Shown: positions 16,274 to 24,409, numbered from the stretch's first letter. The stretch is DNA of 64,000 nucleotides from DTU072 sp050309775 (GCA_050309775.1 JBNRMV010000017.1:1-64000); one strand, 5' to 3'. Numbers and translations: made by a program. Notes: generated from the sequence alone by a model not told the origin.

Positions 16274-16880
16274 TAGCTAAAACAGCCGCTTTTGTTTCTG
16301 CTAAGTCAATATTTGCCAGTTTAAGTCCTTTTGCTCTGTCTAAAGTAAGATACGCTATAAGTTCACTGTCGCCGAATCCGACTTTATAGACTAAATTATC
16401 AATTTTTTGCGTTGATATTCCTTGTCGTTGGGATTGCCGTTCAATAATTCAGCTATGAAGTCTAATATTTCTTGCTTGGTCAGCACATTGCCTTTTTCAA
16501 TTAACAGTTTGGCTTGCTCTTTCGTTAGGTCGTCAAGCAACATTTCATAACTTTGCATTTTCTCTTCAATGGCGGCTTGAAGCAAACTGCTCTTGGCTTT
16601 TACAAAAGCGTCTGCTTGCTGTTCAACTTCTTTACGTATGCTCGCAATTCTTGTTTCAATGCTTTTTAGGCTTTCCTCGCCTATGCGGTTTTCATAATAG
16701 CGTATGGTATCGCTTGCGGCAAGTTCGGCGTTTTCGGGGTCGCTCAAAAATCTTGCACGCACTCAACAACATATTTTTCAAGGTTGTCTTTTTCCTCTCG
16801 GCGTTTATCGCATTCTTTCTTTTTCATTTTCTTGCAAGCGTAATATTGATACTGCTTTGATGATAAAGATTTGCCATTTT
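16233..16880 (-). pseudogene. Remnant of a large serine recombinase (C-terminal part, two frameshifts)
   Basis: Reading the minus strand, three frames join into one recombinase C-terminus. First comes a zinc-ribbon-like piece (GKSLSSKQYQYYACKKM, then KRREEKDNLEKYVVECVQDF). After a frameshift in a T run near 16758 comes the coiled coil LSDPENAELAASDTIRYYE to NGNPNDKEYQRK. After a second shift in an A run near 16406 come IDNLVYKVGFGDSELIAYL and a stop at 16233. The catalytic resolvase domain is absent. This is the trace of an excised or degraded integrative element. No activity is expected. Confidence 0.85.
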
Positions 16881-16916
16881 AATATGGCACAATTCTTTAA
16901 AGAACAGATGTTTTCC

Positions 16917-16945
16917 TCGACTTTATAAGATAGAAATGCTATAAT
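16917..16945 (+). promoter_or_regulatory. Promoter of the four-gene island operon, with a nearby palindrome
   Basis: TCGACT (16917-16922), 17 bases, TATAAT (16940-16945), with TGGAGA before the ATG at 16976. A perfect 12-base palindrome TTCTTTAAAGAA (16893-16904) lies just upstream of the -35 and could be an operator. Confidence 0.65.
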
Positions 16946-16975
16946 TTTGATAAAGAAAACTGGAGAAAATAGCAA

Positions 16976-17713
16976 ATGAGTCCATTACCATTATTATATT
17001 TATGGCAGCCTTTGAGAGAAAAATATTTAAAAGAGCTGAAGACTATAGTTGAGTTATTTTATAAAAAAATTTACCCCGTTTTTTCTAATGCCGAAGATGA
17101 TGCAGAAACCCTACAAGAAAAAGCATGGAATGATTTTATGGAACAGCCTTGTTCTTCTGAAGCATATATAGATCCTGCCGATGCAGCAGAAACATTTATA
17201 GAATTTGGTATAGAACAGTACGAAATTTTATCTTTAATGCGATACAGAACATTGGCAATGTGGATTACATGCTTGTGCCAAGCATGGGAACAACAACTTA
17301 TAAAATTTGTTATTGATGAGGGTAGGAAAAGCGGAATAAAATATAATCCAGATTATATAAAAAAAGGTTTTTTGTTTGTTAAGGACGTTTTTCTTAATCA
17401 CGGCGTAGAAGTCGAAAGACTTAATTGCTGGAAAAAAATAAAAGAATTACGGCAACTTGTCAATACACTTAAACATGCAGACGGTCCTGCGGCAGACGAA
17501 TTGAGGAAACTGCGGCCAGATTATTTCAAGAAAAATGACTTAGGTAGTTTAGGGTTTGATACTTTGGAAGTATATGGGTCCACTCTTTTAGACGAAACTT
17601 TGAACTTAGGTACAAATGACTTTAACGATTATCTTGAAGCACTCATTGCATTTTGGAACGAGTTGCCGGAAAATATGTATTGGTGCGGAAAAGAAATACC
17701 TTATGCGAAATAA
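16976..17713 (+). CDS. HEPN-like hypothetical protein, first gene of the candidate defence operon
   Basis: This 245-residue soluble, largely helical protein carries LRQLVNTLKHADG near residue 160, followed by ADELRKLRPDYF. That pattern (Arg, then Asn, then Lys-His before a Gly) recalls the second helix of HEPN domains found in RNases and abortive-infection proteins. The classic R-x4-6-H spacing is not exact (R-x7-H), so nuclease activity is a guess. GC content is clearly lower than in the core genes. It is followed after 20 bases by the SieB-like gene, so the four genes very likely form one transcript. Confidence 0.6.
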   Translation: MSPLPLLYLWQPLREKYLKELKTIVELFYKKIYPVFSNAEDDAETLQEKAWNDFMEQPCSSEAYIDPADAAETFIEFGIEQYEILSLMRYRTLAMWITCLCQAWEQQLIKFVIDEGRKSGIKYNPDYIKKGFLFVKDVFLNHGVEVERLNCWKKIKELRQLVNTLKHADGPAADELRKLRPDYFKKNDLGSLGFDTLEVYGSTLLDETLNLGTNDFNDYLEALIAFWNELPENMYWCGKEIPYAK

Positions 17714-17733
17714 CTTGATGAAATAGGTGAAAA

Positions 17734-18375
17734 ATGGAATGGCTAAATAAAATACCAAGTTGGATAAAAATCCCTATAAAAGTTTTGCTTCCTGCATTAA
17801 CAATTTTCTCAGGTATTCTTTTGTTTTTGGGCAATTCGGCAATAGAAGCATTATATATGACAGAATTTAGAGAAGAAAGTGGTTTTTCTTTTGGACTAAT
17901 TTTTATCATTACTTTATCTTTAGAATTGGTATATGCGTTCTATTATTTTTTGGATAAATATAAATCAAATTCTCTTACAAGAAAAGTAGCTCACCGAATT
18001 CTAAAAGGAAATGATGTAGAACGTTTAATACTTGCAGCTTTATATAACGAGCCGAAAAAATCTGCCTTGTTTCCTATGAATGATGGACTAATTGCCCGTT
18101 TAGAAGGAAAACACTATATTGCAAAGTTCACTCAAACAGTGGACTTTACAATGCGGCTTACATACTTTATGCAACCATTTGTTGAATGTGCTTTTGATTA
18201 CATTTTCGATAAAGCGGCTAAAGAAGAGTCACAGATTAAACGAAAAATAAGTAAATGTAAAGACGACGAAAAAACAACTGAACTTAAACAGTTATTAAGC
18301 AATCATCAGCAATTCATTAAGCAGCTTGAAAAGGCATCAATATCTAAGTTTTATGACCAATCATCAGTTTTTTAA
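17734..18375 (+). CDS. SieB-like (superinfection exclusion B) membrane protein
   Basis: This 213-residue protein begins MEWLNKIPSWIKIPIKVLLP and has two N-terminal transmembrane helices (about 15-33 and 49-70) separated by NSAIEALYMTEFREESGF, followed by a 140-residue cytoplasmic part. That layout and the first 70 residues resemble the SieB superinfection-exclusion family (PF14163-like). The C-terminal region is Lys- and Glu-rich and probably coiled. The phage SieB protein aborts infection by certain phages; by analogy this may act at the membrane. Ribosome site ATAGGTG precedes the ATG. Confidence 0.6.
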   Translation: MEWLNKIPSWIKIPIKVLLPALTIFSGILLFLGNSAIEALYMTEFREESGFSFGLIFIITLSLELVYAFYYFLDKYKSNSLTRKVAHRILKGNDVERLILAALYNEPKKSALFPMNDGLIARLEGKHYIAKFTQTVDFTMRLTYFMQPFVECAFDYIFDKAAKEESQIKRKISKCKDDEKTTELKQLLSNHQQFIKQLEKASISKFYDQSSVF

Positions 18376-18390
18376 AAATAAGGGGTTTAT

Positions 18391-18960
18391 ATGGAAGATT
18401 ATATCGGAGCGATTATTGGGGTTGTAGGAACTTTATTAGGAACAATATTAGGTTTCTTTTTAAATTATCTTGCACATAAAGGGTCTGTTAAATTTGTATT
18501 TTTAGGCGATTGGAAAATGGGTCAACTCAATGGCATATTTTTTGACTTAGAGCTAATAAATACAAATAATTATACGATTACACTTAGAGATTTTTCCATA
18601 CAAACAGAAAAGGGATATAAACAAATAGTGACGAGCCAAAATGAAACGTCTTGGGTAAGTTTAGGTGGACAAGATGAAAATCCTTTTAAATCAGCTATTC
18701 AGAGAGATTTCAGAGTGTATGATGCTTCTCTAATTAGATGTGATGCAAAATCAAGGTCTATGATAAGGTTAAATATAAAAAGAGAAGATTTTACAGAAGA
18801 AGCTTTTAAGAAATTAGTCTTGTCTAAAAAAATAACCATAATGTATACGAACAATAAAGGAAATAAGAAAAAGCAAACTATCAAAATGAATAGAATATCT
18901 CCGCAAAAATATAATACAAAAAATAGCGGAAATAACGTAGAACAATCAGAAACAGAATAA
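18391..18960 (+). CDS. Membrane-anchored protein of unknown family
   Basis: The 189-residue protein has one N-terminal transmembrane helix (residues 5-27, with GVVGTLLGTILGFFLNYL). A beta-rich domain follows (strands around SVKFVFLG, GIFFDLELINTNNYTITL, DFSIQT, SMIRLNIK), then a hydrophilic tail. The strand pattern recalls an immunoglobulin-like sandwich, but I recognise no family. The positive-inside rule suggests that the domain is cytoplasmic. AAGGGG precedes the ATG, 15 bases after the SieB-like stop. Its place in the operon suggests a partner or sensor for the neighbouring proteins. Confidence 0.55.
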   Translation: MEDYIGAIIGVVGTLLGTILGFFLNYLAHKGSVKFVFLGDWKMGQLNGIFFDLELINTNNYTITLRDFSIQTEKGYKQIVTSQNETSWVSLGGQDENPFKSAIQRDFRVYDASLIRCDAKSRSMIRLNIKREDFTEEAFKKLVLSKKITIMYTNNKGNKKKQTIKMNRISPQKYNTKNSGNNVEQSETE

Positions 18961-18981
18961 TTTAAAAAAATTGGGGGCAAT

Positions 18982-19932
18982 ATGGAATTTTTAGAGAAAT
19001 GTTCTTATTGCGAAAAAGGAAAAAACTGCATTGAATTTTTTACGTGCGATAAAAAATTGTTCTTATTAAGATTATCCGAGCAACACAATATTTTATTAAA
19101 CGATACTTATTCAATGTTGTCTGTTTTATCAGATAATATTACTAATATGTCTTATGATTCTTATATACATGCAGAGAATAAAAAACTTTTATCATATAGA
19201 ATTAGTCGTTTTATCGATGCAAGCGCAAAAACATTTGCCGACATAGCACTTCTGGCAAACAATTACAGTTTTGCAAATGTATTTGCTTTGATGAGAAAAC
19301 TTCGTGATGACCTATTGCTTATTTTATATATCATAAAAATAAGACTTGAAGTTACTAATAAGGAAATAAAGCAGCTTTCATCCGATAAAGATTTTGACGC
19401 ATATATCAGTACGAAAGAAGAAAAAATTGTTGCAGCTTTTTTTGATAATACGATTATTAATGACAGCGGAAATAGTAAATACATTAAGGATTTTAAGGCG
19501 GAAGCATTTTTGAAAAACTTGCGAGAAAACTTAGATTTAGAAAAATGTTTTAATAAATTTTTTGAAAAAGATAAGCAAAAAGTTTTTAGGTTTTTAGATA
19601 ATCATATGCACTCAAATGGTGTGGGTTTCTCAACTGCAAGTTCAAAATTTCAAGACCAAAAAACAACAGATATTTATATGAGAAATCTTTCTTTTGTTTT
19701 GAAATATATTCTTAATCTTTTTTTATCGTTTATAATTCTTTTGCAACCAAATGTAATTATGGCAAGTGATTACATCGACAGTTTAGATTGCGGCGTTACT
19801 CCTGAAAACAATTCTCAATATTGGGTTGCTTCGGCTATTCAGGACTTCATAACAAAATATATGAAAAAAGAACTTAGAACATATCTTAAAGAAAACAACA
19901 AATATGAAATGGAAATTGATGACGAGGATTAA
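18982..19932 (+). CDS. Hypothetical protein with HEPN-like features, last gene of the operon
   Basis: This 316-residue protein opens with a cysteine cluster (CSYCEKGKNCIEFFTC, possible metal site). A helical body follows with NYSFANVFALMRKLRDDL, similar in feel to DUF5677/HEPN-type proteins, and RFLDNHMHSNG near residue 205, which gives an R-x4-H motif (R-FLDN-H). A hydrophobic segment (YILNLFLSFIILLQPNVIM, about 245-263) may be membrane-associated. Very AT-rich. GGGGG precedes the ATG. A toxic RNase role is possible but unproven. Confidence 0.55.
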   Translation: MEFLEKCSYCEKGKNCIEFFTCDKKLFLLRLSEQHNILLNDTYSMLSVLSDNITNMSYDSYIHAENKKLLSYRISRFIDASAKTFADIALLANNYSFANVFALMRKLRDDLLLILYIIKIRLEVTNKEIKQLSSDKDFDAYISTKEEKIVAAFFDNTIINDSGNSKYIKDFKAEAFLKNLRENLDLEKCFNKFFEKDKQKVFRFLDNHMHSNGVGFSTASSKFQDQKTTDIYMRNLSFVLKYILNLFLSFIILLQPNVIMASDYIDSLDCGVTPENNSQYWVASAIQDFITKYMKKELRTYLKENNKYEMEIDDED

Positions 19933-19966
19933 TTATTACCCTATTGGGCGGCTGGGCGGGAATAAC

Positions 19967-19997
19967 AAAAAGGCAACGGATTATCCGCTGCCTTTTT
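19967..19997 (-). terminator. Terminator of tRNA-Ser, possibly bidirectional
   Basis: On the minus strand GGCAGCGGA pairs with TCCGTTGCC (one G-U pair), preceded by AAAAA and followed by TTTTT. On the plus strand one pair becomes an A-C mismatch, so it is better for the tRNA-Ser side but could also end the island operon. Confidence 0.8.
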
Positions 19998-20040
19998 GCT
20001 TATTGCTGTTTTGCAATTTTCGGCACTTGTTGTCGTTTTG

Positions 20041-20107
20041 CAACCACGCCTGGAACTCCATTGACGAAAATATAACACATATTTTCACCGGAGTTCAAAC
20101 GCGGTTG
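20041..20107. repeat. Long interrupted palindrome at the 3' side of tRNA-Ser
   Basis: CAACC/GGTTG, CG/CG, GAACTCC/GGAGTTC and GAAAATAT/ATATTTTC nest around the loop AACAC, about 22 pairs in 67 bases. It begins five bases beyond the CCA end of the tRNA and before its terminator, so it would be transcribed on the tRNA precursor. It may be a processing structure or a relic of integration at the tRNA. Confidence 0.6.
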
Positions 20108-20111
20108 CCAT

Positions 20112-20202
20112 TGGCGGAGAGAGTGGGATTTGAACCCACGGTACGCTTTTGGCGTACACACGATTTCCAATCGTGCTCCTTCGGCCCCTCGGACATCTCT
20201 CC
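20112..20202 (-). tRNA. tRNA-Ser (anticodon GGA)
   Basis: Class II tRNA on the minus strand with acceptor GGAGAGA/TCTCTCC, anticodon stem CACGATT and loop containing GGA, a long variable arm (GTACGCCAAAAGCGTAC), T arm GGTTCAAATCC, discriminator G and encoded CCA. Its 3' end faces the accessory island, a common integration point, though no duplicated 3' end was found at the other side. Confidence 0.95.
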
Positions 20203-20225
20203 TTGTGATTTGTTCAGCTTTTGAT

Positions 20226-20277
20226 ATTATATAATAACAAAAGCCGTTTTGCAAATATTTATTAATACATATTAAAT
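20226..20277. promoter_or_regulatory. Divergent promoter pair sharing a palindromic -35 box
   Basis: TTGCAA (20249-20254) equals its own reverse complement. On the minus strand it is 17 bases from TATAAT (20226-20231), placing a start about 17 bases before the tRNA-Ser 5' end. On the plus strand it is 17 bases from TTAAAT (20272-20277), giving a 60-base leader for the amidohydrolase. The minus promoter is the stronger. Confidence 0.6.
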
Positions 20278-20344
20278 AAAACAACAATGAATTAGCCGCA
20301 GTGTCATTCCAGAGTTTAATTATTCGGCATTTTGGGATAATACT

Positions 20345-21529
20345 ATGCGTATGCAAAACACCAGGTTGCTTATACGCAACGGAAAAATCTTAACTATGGC
20401 AGGGCAAACCATTGAAAATGGCTGTATTCTTTGCCTGGGCAGAAAAATTGCTGCCATTGCGGAAAATATAGACGCTCAGGACTGTCAGGTCATTGACGCA
20501 GAGGGCGGTTGGATTATGCCGGGCATAATCGACGCGCACTCCCATATCGGCATTACGGAAGAAAAGAAAGGAATTGAGGGCGATGATTGCAATGAGTCAA
20601 TGGAGCCGATTACGCCGCAACTGCGCGCCATTGACGCCATAAACCCCATGGATTCGGCATTTCATACCGCTATAGCCTCAGGTATTACTTCTGTCATGGT
20701 CGGGCAGGGCAGCGCAAATGTCGTCGGCGGTCAGTTTGCGTTTATAAAAACCTTCGGTCGGCAAATAGATAAAATGATAGTACTGGCGCCGGCGGCAATG
20801 AAAGTTGCTTTTGGAGAAAACCCAAAATCAACTTATGGCAATCTAAGCGCAATGCCCTCGACAAGAATGTCAATAGCCGCAATGCTCCGACAAGAACTTT
20901 TTGAGGCAAAACAATACTATTTATCGAAAAAGCAAGCTGAAACAGAAGGCAAAAGTATTCAAGAGGACTTTGAATATGAGTGCTGGCTGCCTGTTTTTGA
21001 AAAGGCTATTCCTTTGAAAGCGCATGTCCACAGAGTTGATGACATATTTACCGCCGTAAGGATAGCAAAAGAATTTGACCTGCTGTTGACGCTTGACCAT
21101 TGCTCTGAGGGGCATTTGGTTGCGCCGGACATAAAAAACTCAGGATTTCCTGCAATAGTCGGTCCGAACTTGGCTTCAAGGAACAAAATTGAAGTACAGT
21201 TTATGGATTTCAAAACAATTGGCGTTCTTGCAAATGCCGGAGTAAAGGTGGCGATAACAACAGACCACCCCGTCACCAGAATAAACTGTTTGCCCATTTG
21301 CGCTGGGCTTGCCGTCAAAGAAGGGTTGCCCTTTGATGAGGGTTTGAAAGCAATTACCATAAATGCTGCGGAGATATGCAGAGTGTCGCACTGCTTGGGC
21401 AGCCTTGAGGTAGGAAAAGACGCTGATATAGCTGTTTTTGACGGCAATCCTATGGAAGTTTTTACTCGCACGCTATATACAATTATAGACGGTCAGATTG
21501 TGTATGAGAAAGGAAAGTTCAGGGATTGA
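20345..21529 (+). CDS. Amidohydrolase of the imidazolonepropionase-like type
   Basis: This 394-residue metal-dependent hydrolase has the N-terminal beta barrel (LLIRNGKILTMAG), the metal motif IIDAHSHIG (HxH), further ligands in LKAHVHRVDD and LTLDHCSEG, and TTDHPVTR with the last Asp/His, then the closing barrel LGSLEVGKDADIAVFDGNP. All expected metal ligands are present. The substrate cannot be told; relatives act on cyclic amides and dipeptide-like compounds. The ribosome site is weak; a second ATG at 20351 is equally plausible. Confidence 0.88.
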   Translation: MRMQNTRLLIRNGKILTMAGQTIENGCILCLGRKIAAIAENIDAQDCQVIDAEGGWIMPGIIDAHSHIGITEEKKGIEGDDCNESMEPITPQLRAIDAINPMDSAFHTAIASGITSVMVGQGSANVVGGQFAFIKTFGRQIDKMIVLAPAAMKVAFGENPKSTYGNLSAMPSTRMSIAAMLRQELFEAKQYYLSKKQAETEGKSIQEDFEYECWLPVFEKAIPLKAHVHRVDDIFTAVRIAKEFDLLLTLDHCSEGHLVAPDIKNSGFPAIVGPNLASRNKIEVQFMDFKTIGVLANAGVKVAITTDHPVTRINCLPICAGLAVKEGLPFDEGLKAITINAAEICRVSHCLGSLEVGKDADIAVFDGNPMEVFTRTLYTIIDGQIVYEKGKFRD

Positions 21530-21616
21530 AAGTCTATGCCAAAATGACACAATCAATATGGTTTGGGGCATCATAACAAGGCTATTGGGATACATATTGA
21601 ATATTTTTATATACAA

Positions 21617-21641
21617 AAAATGCAGGGAAGCCCTGCATTTT
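21617..21641. terminator. Bidirectional terminator between amidohydrolase and the small Asn-rich gene
   Basis: AAAATGCAGGG-AAG-CCCTGCATTTT forms an 11-pair stem with A and T runs on the two arms, so it can serve both convergent genes. Confidence 0.85.
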
Positions 21642-21672
21642 GTTTGCGATATTATCCGCAATTATTGTATCC

Positions 21673-21783
21673 TTAGCAATTTTCTTTCTTCTGGTTTCTC
21701 TTTTGTTCCTTGTTTTCGTTCTTGTTATTGTTCTTCTTTCTGTTGTTAGGATTATTTTTATTGTTGTTATTGTTTTGTGCCAT
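21673..21783 (-). CDS. Tiny Asn/Lys-rich protein (36 aa)
   Basis: The protein begins MAQNNNNNKNNPNNRKKNNN and ends in a Lys/Glu/Gln-rich tail with a terminal Cys. It is preceded by GGGAGGTGG, a very strong ribosome site, seven bases before ATG, which argues that it is a real gene. The frame is open further upstream, but those residues look random. No hydrophobic segment. Low-complexity, basic and probably disordered; it recalls small spore or nucleic-acid-binding proteins of Clostridia, but no family can be assigned. Confidence 0.65.
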   Translation of the reverse strand: MAQNNNNNKNNPNNRKKNNNKNENKEQKRNQKKENC

Positions 21784-21949
21784 TTTTGCCACCTCCCAAT
21801 ATAAAGTATCTGCTAATTCGGCGCTAAATAAACACGAATTTTTTGATATTAAAGGTGCGCGCCAGGACATAACATATTTTACTATTGGATAACAAGAATG
21901 CCATGAATGGCCTTGATACGAAAAGCCCATACCTTTCAAGAGATTACCA

Positions 21950-21978
21950 TTGACATTGTTCGGTGATAATATTATAAT
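21950..21978 (+). promoter_or_regulatory. Perfect consensus sigma-A promoter of the Ig-like lipoprotein
   Basis: TTGACA (21950-21955), 17 bases, TATAAT (21973-21978): both hexamers and the spacing are exact. The leader is about 24 nt with AAGGAGAG before the ATG at 22009. Confidence 0.92.
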
Positions 21979-22008
21979 TATTTTATATTAAATCAGAAGG
22001 AGAGCCAT

Positions 22009-23163
22009 ATGACAAAAAGAATACCGCTTATTATAAGTATCTTTGCCATATGCTTTCTTATTGGTATTTTTTCTGCCGCTTGCGCCCCTCCTGAACTTGT
22101 GGAAGAAGATTTTTTTGTAGATTATGACAATGTAGTCAAGGAAGTGCCTTTCGGAACGCCGCTTTCGCTTGACGGACTTATCGTAAAAGTAAAGATGACA
22201 AACGGCACCTATGCCACGCTTCCGAGGGGGGGAGAGGGGTATAGCGTTATTGACGGCGGTTACGAAAAGGAGACCCCGGGGACTTATACTATTGTCATTA
22301 GCTACAAGGATTTTCCGTCTGTTTCTTTCAAAATTACCATAAATGAAGAAGAAATCATTGACGAAAACGACGATTCTAACATAGTGGTCACGGGTATTGC
22401 CGTAAAACAAAAAGTCGGCAAGCGCCTTTTTTTGCTTGGGGAACAGTTCAGCACCGAGGGCATAATTGTTGAAAGACTTTTATCAAACAATACTTCACAA
22501 CAACTGACTCCGCAGCAATACGAAATAAATAGCGAGAGTTACAAAGCAAACGAATCGGGAAGTTATGAGATTTCGGTACGCTACACTGACGGACAAAGGA
22601 CTTTCACTGACACATACACTGTCGTAGTTACTCCCGAAATCGAGACGGTTTTGACAAAAATTACGCTAAAGACGGCAAATGTCAAGAAAGATTACCTTTT
22701 TGGCGAGGACTTTTCGTCGTCAGGTCTGGTTGTAGAAAAGTGGTATTCCACCGATGATGTCATTGTCACAGAATACGCAACCGAAGAAGAGTATGACATA
22801 GATTCATCGGCATATATAAAAACTGCGCTTGGGGAATACGAAATCATAATAAGCATGAAGAATGCGCCAAGTATCAGCGCAAGTTTTGAAGTAACCGTAA
22901 GCGACTATTTGCACCATATTTCGGCGACGCCCAGCAAAATGGTGTATGATTTGGATGAGGAGTTTGACCCCACGGGAATAGTCATTTATGAATATATGGC
23001 TTCTGGAGATTATACCATGGCGGAACCGGCGGATTATACCGTTGACAGCAGCGAGTTTGACTCTACGACCGTGGGCACATATACCATTCGGGTCTACAAT
23101 ACAGAAAATGACTCTCTAAGCGCCGAGTTCACCGTACAGGTTATGGACATACCCGATTTATAA
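22009..23163 (+). CDS. Cell-surface lipoprotein with four bacterial Ig-like repeats
   Basis: The 384-residue protein has a lipoprotein signal with lipobox FSAAC (Cys 26). Four repeats of about 80-90 residues follow, each with the Big_3-like signature: a LSLDGLIVKV or FSTEGIIVE strand, a Y-x-IN/DSS turn, and GTYTIxIxY at the end (YTIVISYKD, YEISVRYTD, YEIIISMKN, YTIRVYNTE). No enzymatic domain is present. It is probably an exposed adhesive or spacer protein. The perfect promoter and strong ribosome site suggest high expression. Convergent with tmcAL. Confidence 0.85.
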   Translation: MTKRIPLIISIFAICFLIGIFSAACAPPELVEEDFFVDYDNVVKEVPFGTPLSLDGLIVKVKMTNGTYATLPRGGEGYSVIDGGYEKETPGTYTIVISYKDFPSVSFKITINEEEIIDENDDSNIVVTGIAVKQKVGKRLFLLGEQFSTEGIIVERLLSNNTSQQLTPQQYEINSESYKANESGSYEISVRYTDGQRTFTDTYTVVVTPEIETVLTKITLKTANVKKDYLFGEDFSSSGLVVEKWYSTDDVIVTEYATEEEYDIDSSAYIKTALGEYEIIISMKNAPSISASFEVTVSDYLHHISATPSKMVYDLDEEFDPTGIVIYEYMASGDYTMAEPADYTVDSSEFDSTTVGTYTIRVYNTENDSLSAEFTVQVMDIPDL

Positions 23164-23188
23164 TTTTTTGAAAAGTTTTGCTGATTAT

Positions 23189-24382
23189 TCAGATAAGCTG
23201 CATTGACTTGATATAGTCGTTTGAACGGTTTATGATGCCGAGAATGCCCTGCGCTTTGAAATCCAACTTAATGAGCGGACGCAAGTTTTTGTCGACCTTG
23301 TCAATATCAGAATAGCGCACCAACAGGTTTTGCGCCGTTTCGGAAAGCGCAGACAAAATATCCTTTCTTTCCTTATTCATAGCAAGCACAAAGACATACG
23401 GGTCGCTGTTGACTGCCAAATCATATAATTCTTTGGTGATGTTCAACATGGCATACAAGGACACTCTCTTGATTTTTGCCATGGTATATTTTTTTGTCTT
23501 TGCGTTTTCAAGATACTGTTCATATGTGGTTGAGGCGTTTGCGGCAATTTTCAAACGATTGTGTAAGCCGCCGTTTATGTCATAATACCCTTCCAGTTCT
23601 CTGCCGCTTATTTCTTTCATGCGGAAGAGTATCAAGTCACCCAAAGAAGTGCCGGAGGTGTTGTATTGTTCGAGGAGATTGTAAGTAAAGGGCGGCACAA
23701 AGTTTTTGATTTCGGACAATCTGCCGTCTTTTATTGCGCTGCGTATGGCTGTTGCTGACGGGAATGCGTTTTTGACGCTTTCGTCATTGTAGCCGCCGCC
23801 AATGCGTTTTATGGTGTGAAATTTGAGGTCCAGATTAAGTTTTTTTGCGGCTATGATGTAGGCTATGCCCAGAATATTGTTGGGTTCGTCAAGAATGCCT
23901 TTTAGCGCAGAGAGGTCTTCATTTGTGTCAATATATGCGTCCACTGCCTTTGCGCGCGCTTTTGGGAAGGAATGACCTTCATTCAAAAACAGCGAAATCT
24001 TTTCTTTTACTGCGGCAGGCTCATTAAGGAGCAATTCTGCCATTTGTTCAAGCAATTCCGCATCGCCGCATTCGCTGCCGAAAGAAAGGTATTCAACATT
24101 TGGCAGGGCGGATATAGTTTTTATGGCGCCGTATGCAAAGTTGTCGGCGGGGGAAACGGCAAATACAGTCGGCAGTTCGACAACCATGTCGCAGCCCAAC
24201 CGCACGGCAATAGCCGCGCGCTGATATTTGTCGGCAATTGCGGCGTCGCCGCGCTGAGTGAAACTGCCGCTCATAACGCAAAAAACCGTATCGGCGCCTG
24301 TTTGCTCACGGGCTTCTTTTAGGTGAGCAAGGTGTCCGTTTGTTAGGGGATTGTATTCGCAAATTATGGCAGTGGCTTTCAT
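23189..24382 (-). CDS. tmcAL: tRNA(Met) cytidine acetate ligase TmcAL (YlbM)
   Basis: This 397-residue enzyme forms N4-acetylcytidine at the wobble base of elongator tRNA-Met using acetate and ATP. The nucleotidyltransferase motif IICEYNPLTNGHLAHL is at the N-terminus, then VMSGSFTQRGDAAIADKYQRA and LPTVFAVSPADNFA as in B. subtilis YlbM. Its use of acetate as substrate fits its divergent position next to pta-ackA, an arrangement common in Firmicutes. Confidence 0.93.
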   Translation of the reverse strand: MKATAIICEYNPLTNGHLAHLKEAREQTGADTVFCVMSGSFTQRGDAAIADKYQRAAIAVRLGCDMVVELPTVFAVSPADNFAYGAIKTISALPNVEYLSFGSECGDAELLEQMAELLLNEPAAVKEKISLFLNEGHSFPKARAKAVDAYIDTNEDLSALKGILDEPNNILGIAYIIAAKKLNLDLKFHTIKRIGGGYNDESVKNAFPSATAIRSAIKDGRLSEIKNFVPPFTYNLLEQYNTSGTSLGDLILFRMKEISGRELEGYYDINGGLHNRLKIAANASTTYEQYLENAKTKKYTMAKIKRVSLYAMLNITKELYDLAVNSDPYVFVLAMNKERKDILSALSETAQNLLVRYSDIDKVDKNLRPLIKLDFKAQGILGIINRSNDYIKSMQLI

Positions 24383-24409
24383 TTTTCCTCACTTTGCTTC
24401 TTCATAGGC

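Noticed and set aside
12300..20110. Island bounded by tRNA-Ser 3'-end duplications
   Set aside because: I looked for a second copy of the tRNA 3' end near 12.3-12.9 kb and saw none, so tRNA-targeted insertion is possible but not shown.
20000..20356. Minus-strand 118-residue frame over tRNA-Ser
   Set aside because: It crosses the tRNA, its promoter and terminator, and has no ribosome site or protein similarity.
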